From assembly GCF_000934725.1 (NCBI RefSeq), contig NZ_JYNS01000007.1:166160-230159 (forward strand): DNA of 64,000 nucleotides. The letters are read 5' to 3'. Below the pieces are notes generated by a model, which saw nothing but the letters and a program-made list of their open reading frames with translations, was not told the origin of the DNA and did no database searches. The position numbers were made by a program, and so were the translations under genes. Positions 62,555-64,000 of this stretch are shown piece after piece. Within the stretch, counting starts at the first letter, position 1. Each line of letters opens with the position of its first letter. The stretch comes from Methyloterricola oryzae. GTDB lineage: Bacteria > Pseudomonadota > Gammaproteobacteria > Methylococcales > Methylococcaceae.

Positions 62555-63513
62555 ACAAAACCCTGAGCATCCTCATGCTCGCCCTGATTCCCTGCCTAGC
62601 CAGCGCGGCCGGCAGCAGCAAAGTGCGTATCGGCGTTTTGGCCTTCGGCACGGTCAATTGGGAACTGGCGGCCATGCGCAATGAAGGCCTGGACAAAAAG
62701 TACGGTCTGGACCTGCAGGTGCAGACCCTGGCCAGTCCCGACGCGGGCAAGATCGGCCTGCAAGCCGGCAGCTTGGACATGATCGTGACCGACTGGATTT
62801 GGGTGGCCTATCAGGAGCAGACCGGCAATGCGCTGCGCTTTGTCCCCTATTCCACCCACGCCGGCGCGCTCATGGCGGGGCCCGGCTCCAAGTTGGCGGG
62901 GGTGGCGGATCTGGCCGGCAAGAAGCTGGGTATCGTCGGCGGACCCCTGGACAAGAACTGGGTGCTGCTGCGCGCCTACGCCCGCAAAGTGCATGGCCTG
63001 GACCTGGAAAAATCCGCGGAGAAGGTGTTCGGAGCCCCGCCCTTGCTCAATCAGCAGCTCGCCGACGGCAAGCTCGACGCCTTGCTGACCTTCTGGCACT
63101 ACGCCGCCAAGCAGGAGGCACAGGGCTACCGGAAGCTGCTGGATGGCCGCGAGCTGTTGAAGGGCCTGGGCATCGAACTACCCATGCCCAACCTGGGTTA
63201 CGTGTTCAAGGCCGCCTGGGGCGAGGCCAATGCCCAAGGTCTGGCCGCCTTCCGCACCGCCTCGGAGGAAGCCCGCGGACTGCTATGCCGTAACGACGGA
63301 GCCTGGGCCAAGATTGCACCGCTGACCCAGGAAAAGGACCCGCAATTGCAGATGGTGCTGAGGCGCGACTATTGCGGCGGCATCGTCAAGCAATGGGGGC
63401 CGGCCGAAATCCAGGCCGCGGGCAGGATTTACCAGATCCTCCGGGAGACCGGCGGCGAGCAACTGACCGGCAAAGCGCAAATCCTGCCGGAAATCATATT
63501 CTGGCGGCAATAA
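62551..63513 (+). CDS. ABC transporter solute-binding protein (NMT1/SsuA-like)
   Basis: A 320-residue periplasmic binding protein with a signal peptide (about 1-19, ending ASA/A). Fold markers are VLAFGTVNWELAAMRNEGLDKKYGLDLQVQ, the WIWVAYQEQ segment and LAGKKLGIVGGPLDKNW. The family binds nitrate, sulfonates, thiamine precursors or similar ligands. Its ATG lies in the stop of the preceding glycosyltransferase (ATGA). No permease or ATPase gene lies in the window; an IS66 element starts about 200 bp after it. Confidence 0.85.
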   Translation: MNKTLSILMLALIPCLASAAGSSKVRIGVLAFGTVNWELAAMRNEGLDKKYGLDLQVQTLASPDAGKIGLQAGSLDMIVTDWIWVAYQEQTGNALRFVPYSTHAGALMAGPGSKLAGVADLAGKKLGIVGGPLDKNWVLLRAYARKVHGLDLEKSAEKVFGAPPLLNQQLADGKLDALLTFWHYAAKQEAQGYRKLLDGRELLKGLGIELPMPNLGYVFKAAWGEANAQGLAAFRTASEEARGLLCRNDGAWAKIAPLTQEKDPQLQMVLRRDYCGGIVKQWGPAEIQAAGRIYQILRETGGEQLTGKAQILPEIIFWRQ

Positions 63514-63544
63514 GGCCAGCCACGGCCTACGAACCCAGCGGCCG

Positions 63545-63697
63545 CTACCCGGCCACCGATGGCTCGCTTTTCCAGTCCTCGAAAAGCCGCGCGGTTTCCA
63601 CGCATGCTTCACGAATCAGGGACTCCGGCAGGCTCTGGCTGAAACTGAGGGGCGCGACGCGCATGACCGCCGCCTGATCGGCACTGAATGACCTCAT
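63545..63697 (-). CDS. Small open frame of 50 residues, uncertain
   Basis: A short minus-strand frame with G/C-rich third codon positions, in the 200 bp between the solute-binding-protein gene and the IS66 end at 63712. Starting from the ATG at 63697 it reads MRSFSADQAAV and ends KSEPSVAG. It may be a real small gene, or the tail of a gene cut by the insertion. No family is recognised. Confidence 0.35.
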   Translation of the reverse strand: MRSFSADQAAVMRVAPLSFSQSLPESLIREACVETARLFEDWKSEPSVAG

Positions 63698-63711
63698 GGC
63701 GGGAGCGGGAC

Positions 63712-64000
63712 GTAAGCGCGTGGCGATCCCATGTTGACGCAATCCGGAATCGGATCGCGCTTGGAGGAACTAAGCGGGAGTGGTTTCAAGCTGCCAGCGA
63801 TGCGGCAGAAGTTCATGAATCCGATGGGCGGGTTGCGTCGGAAGTCGCGTGAGCACGTCTTTCAAATAGACGTAGGGGTCGTGACCATTGAGTTTCGCCG
63901 ACTGGATCAGGCTCATGATGGCAGCCGCGCGCTGACCGGCACGCAGACTTCCGGCGAATAGCCAATTGCGGCGCCCAAAGGCCACCGGGCGGATGCGGTT
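63712..64000 (-). mobile_element. IS66-family insertion sequence, one end (continues past the right edge)
   Basis: GTAAGCG at 63712, the typical terminus of IS66-family elements, is followed inside by the C-terminus of an IS66 transposase on the minus strand. The other end and any 8-bp target duplication lie outside the window. Confidence 0.7.
63770..64000 (-). CDS. IS66-family transposase (TnpC type), C-terminal part
   Basis: Open to the right edge. The visible 76 residues include NRIRPVAFGRRNWLFAGSL, AGQRAAAIMSLIQSAKLNG and HDPYVYLKDVLTRLP, ending in RIHELLPHRW. This is the well-conserved C-terminal block of IS66 transposases. The visible part is intact; the catalytic DDE residues lie outside the window. 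Confidence 0.9.
   Translation of the reverse strand, partial: NRIRPVAFGRRNWLFAGSLRAGQRAAAIMSLIQSAKLNGHDPYVYLKDVLTRLPTQPAHRIHELLPHRWQLETTPA

Overview
The window looks like a chromosomal segment of a GC-rich Gammaproteobacterium. The set pepN, cmoA, flgBCDEFGHIJKL with divergent flgA and flgMN, valS, and pilBCD-coaE-zapD is gammaproteobacterial in content and order. A second, N-ATPase-type F-ATPase, a methanethiol oxidase locus and secreted copper-type proteins would suit a methanotroph or methylotroph (Methylococcales-like). That last assignment is inference: no marker gene such as pmoA or mxaF lies in the window.

Layout. 1-8 kb: the end of a Met/His-rich outer-membrane barrel gene, a secreted zinc metalloprotease, pepN, a cmoA-like/isoprenylcysteine-methyltransferase-like pair and a CPBP membrane protease. 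8-17 kb, minus strand: one tightly packed run consisting of a 47-residue membrane peptide, a HerA-type ATPase, a yeast-Fcy1-like deaminase, a DUF423 protein and an alternative F-ATPase (atpD-C-Q-B-E-F-A-G). The ATPase has an Arg in the alpha-subunit P-loop, lacks atpR, and has an altered ion-site helix in subunit c. 17-19.4 kb, plus strand: two overlapping genes of unknown function (a four-helix membrane coiled-coil protein and a cytosolic coiled-coil protein) divergent from the HerA gene. 19.4-25 kb, minus strand: a small Cys-motif protein, a membrane spermidine-synthase-like protein, ApbE and three secreted proteins, two of which would start with His after signal-peptide cleavage.

25-37.6 kb: flagellar rod, hook, ring and junction genes behind a sigma-54-type promoter, a sigma-28-type -10 before flgKL, and the divergent flgA-flgM-flgN group with a near-consensus sigma-28 promoter before flgM. 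37.7-42 kb: a methanethiol-oxidation locus (TetR regulator, DUF4242 protein, SBP56-type methanethiol oxidase, and a single polypeptide fusing a SCO1 domain to a MauG-like di-haem peroxidase). The same operator-like sequence precedes both the regulator and the structural genes.

42-52.6 kb: yqaA, valS, an HDOD protein, pilBCD, coaE and zapD. 52.6-63.5 kb: a surface-polysaccharide cluster with a Wzm/Wzt-type exporter, three different sulfotransferases and five glycosyltransferases. The last four glycosyltransferases are translationally coupled to each other and to an ABC-type solute-binding protein. The right edge enters an IS66-family element.

The best candidates for something undescribed are the HerA/membrane/coiled-coil cluster, the SCO1-MauG fusion in the methanethiol locus, and the divergent second ATPase.
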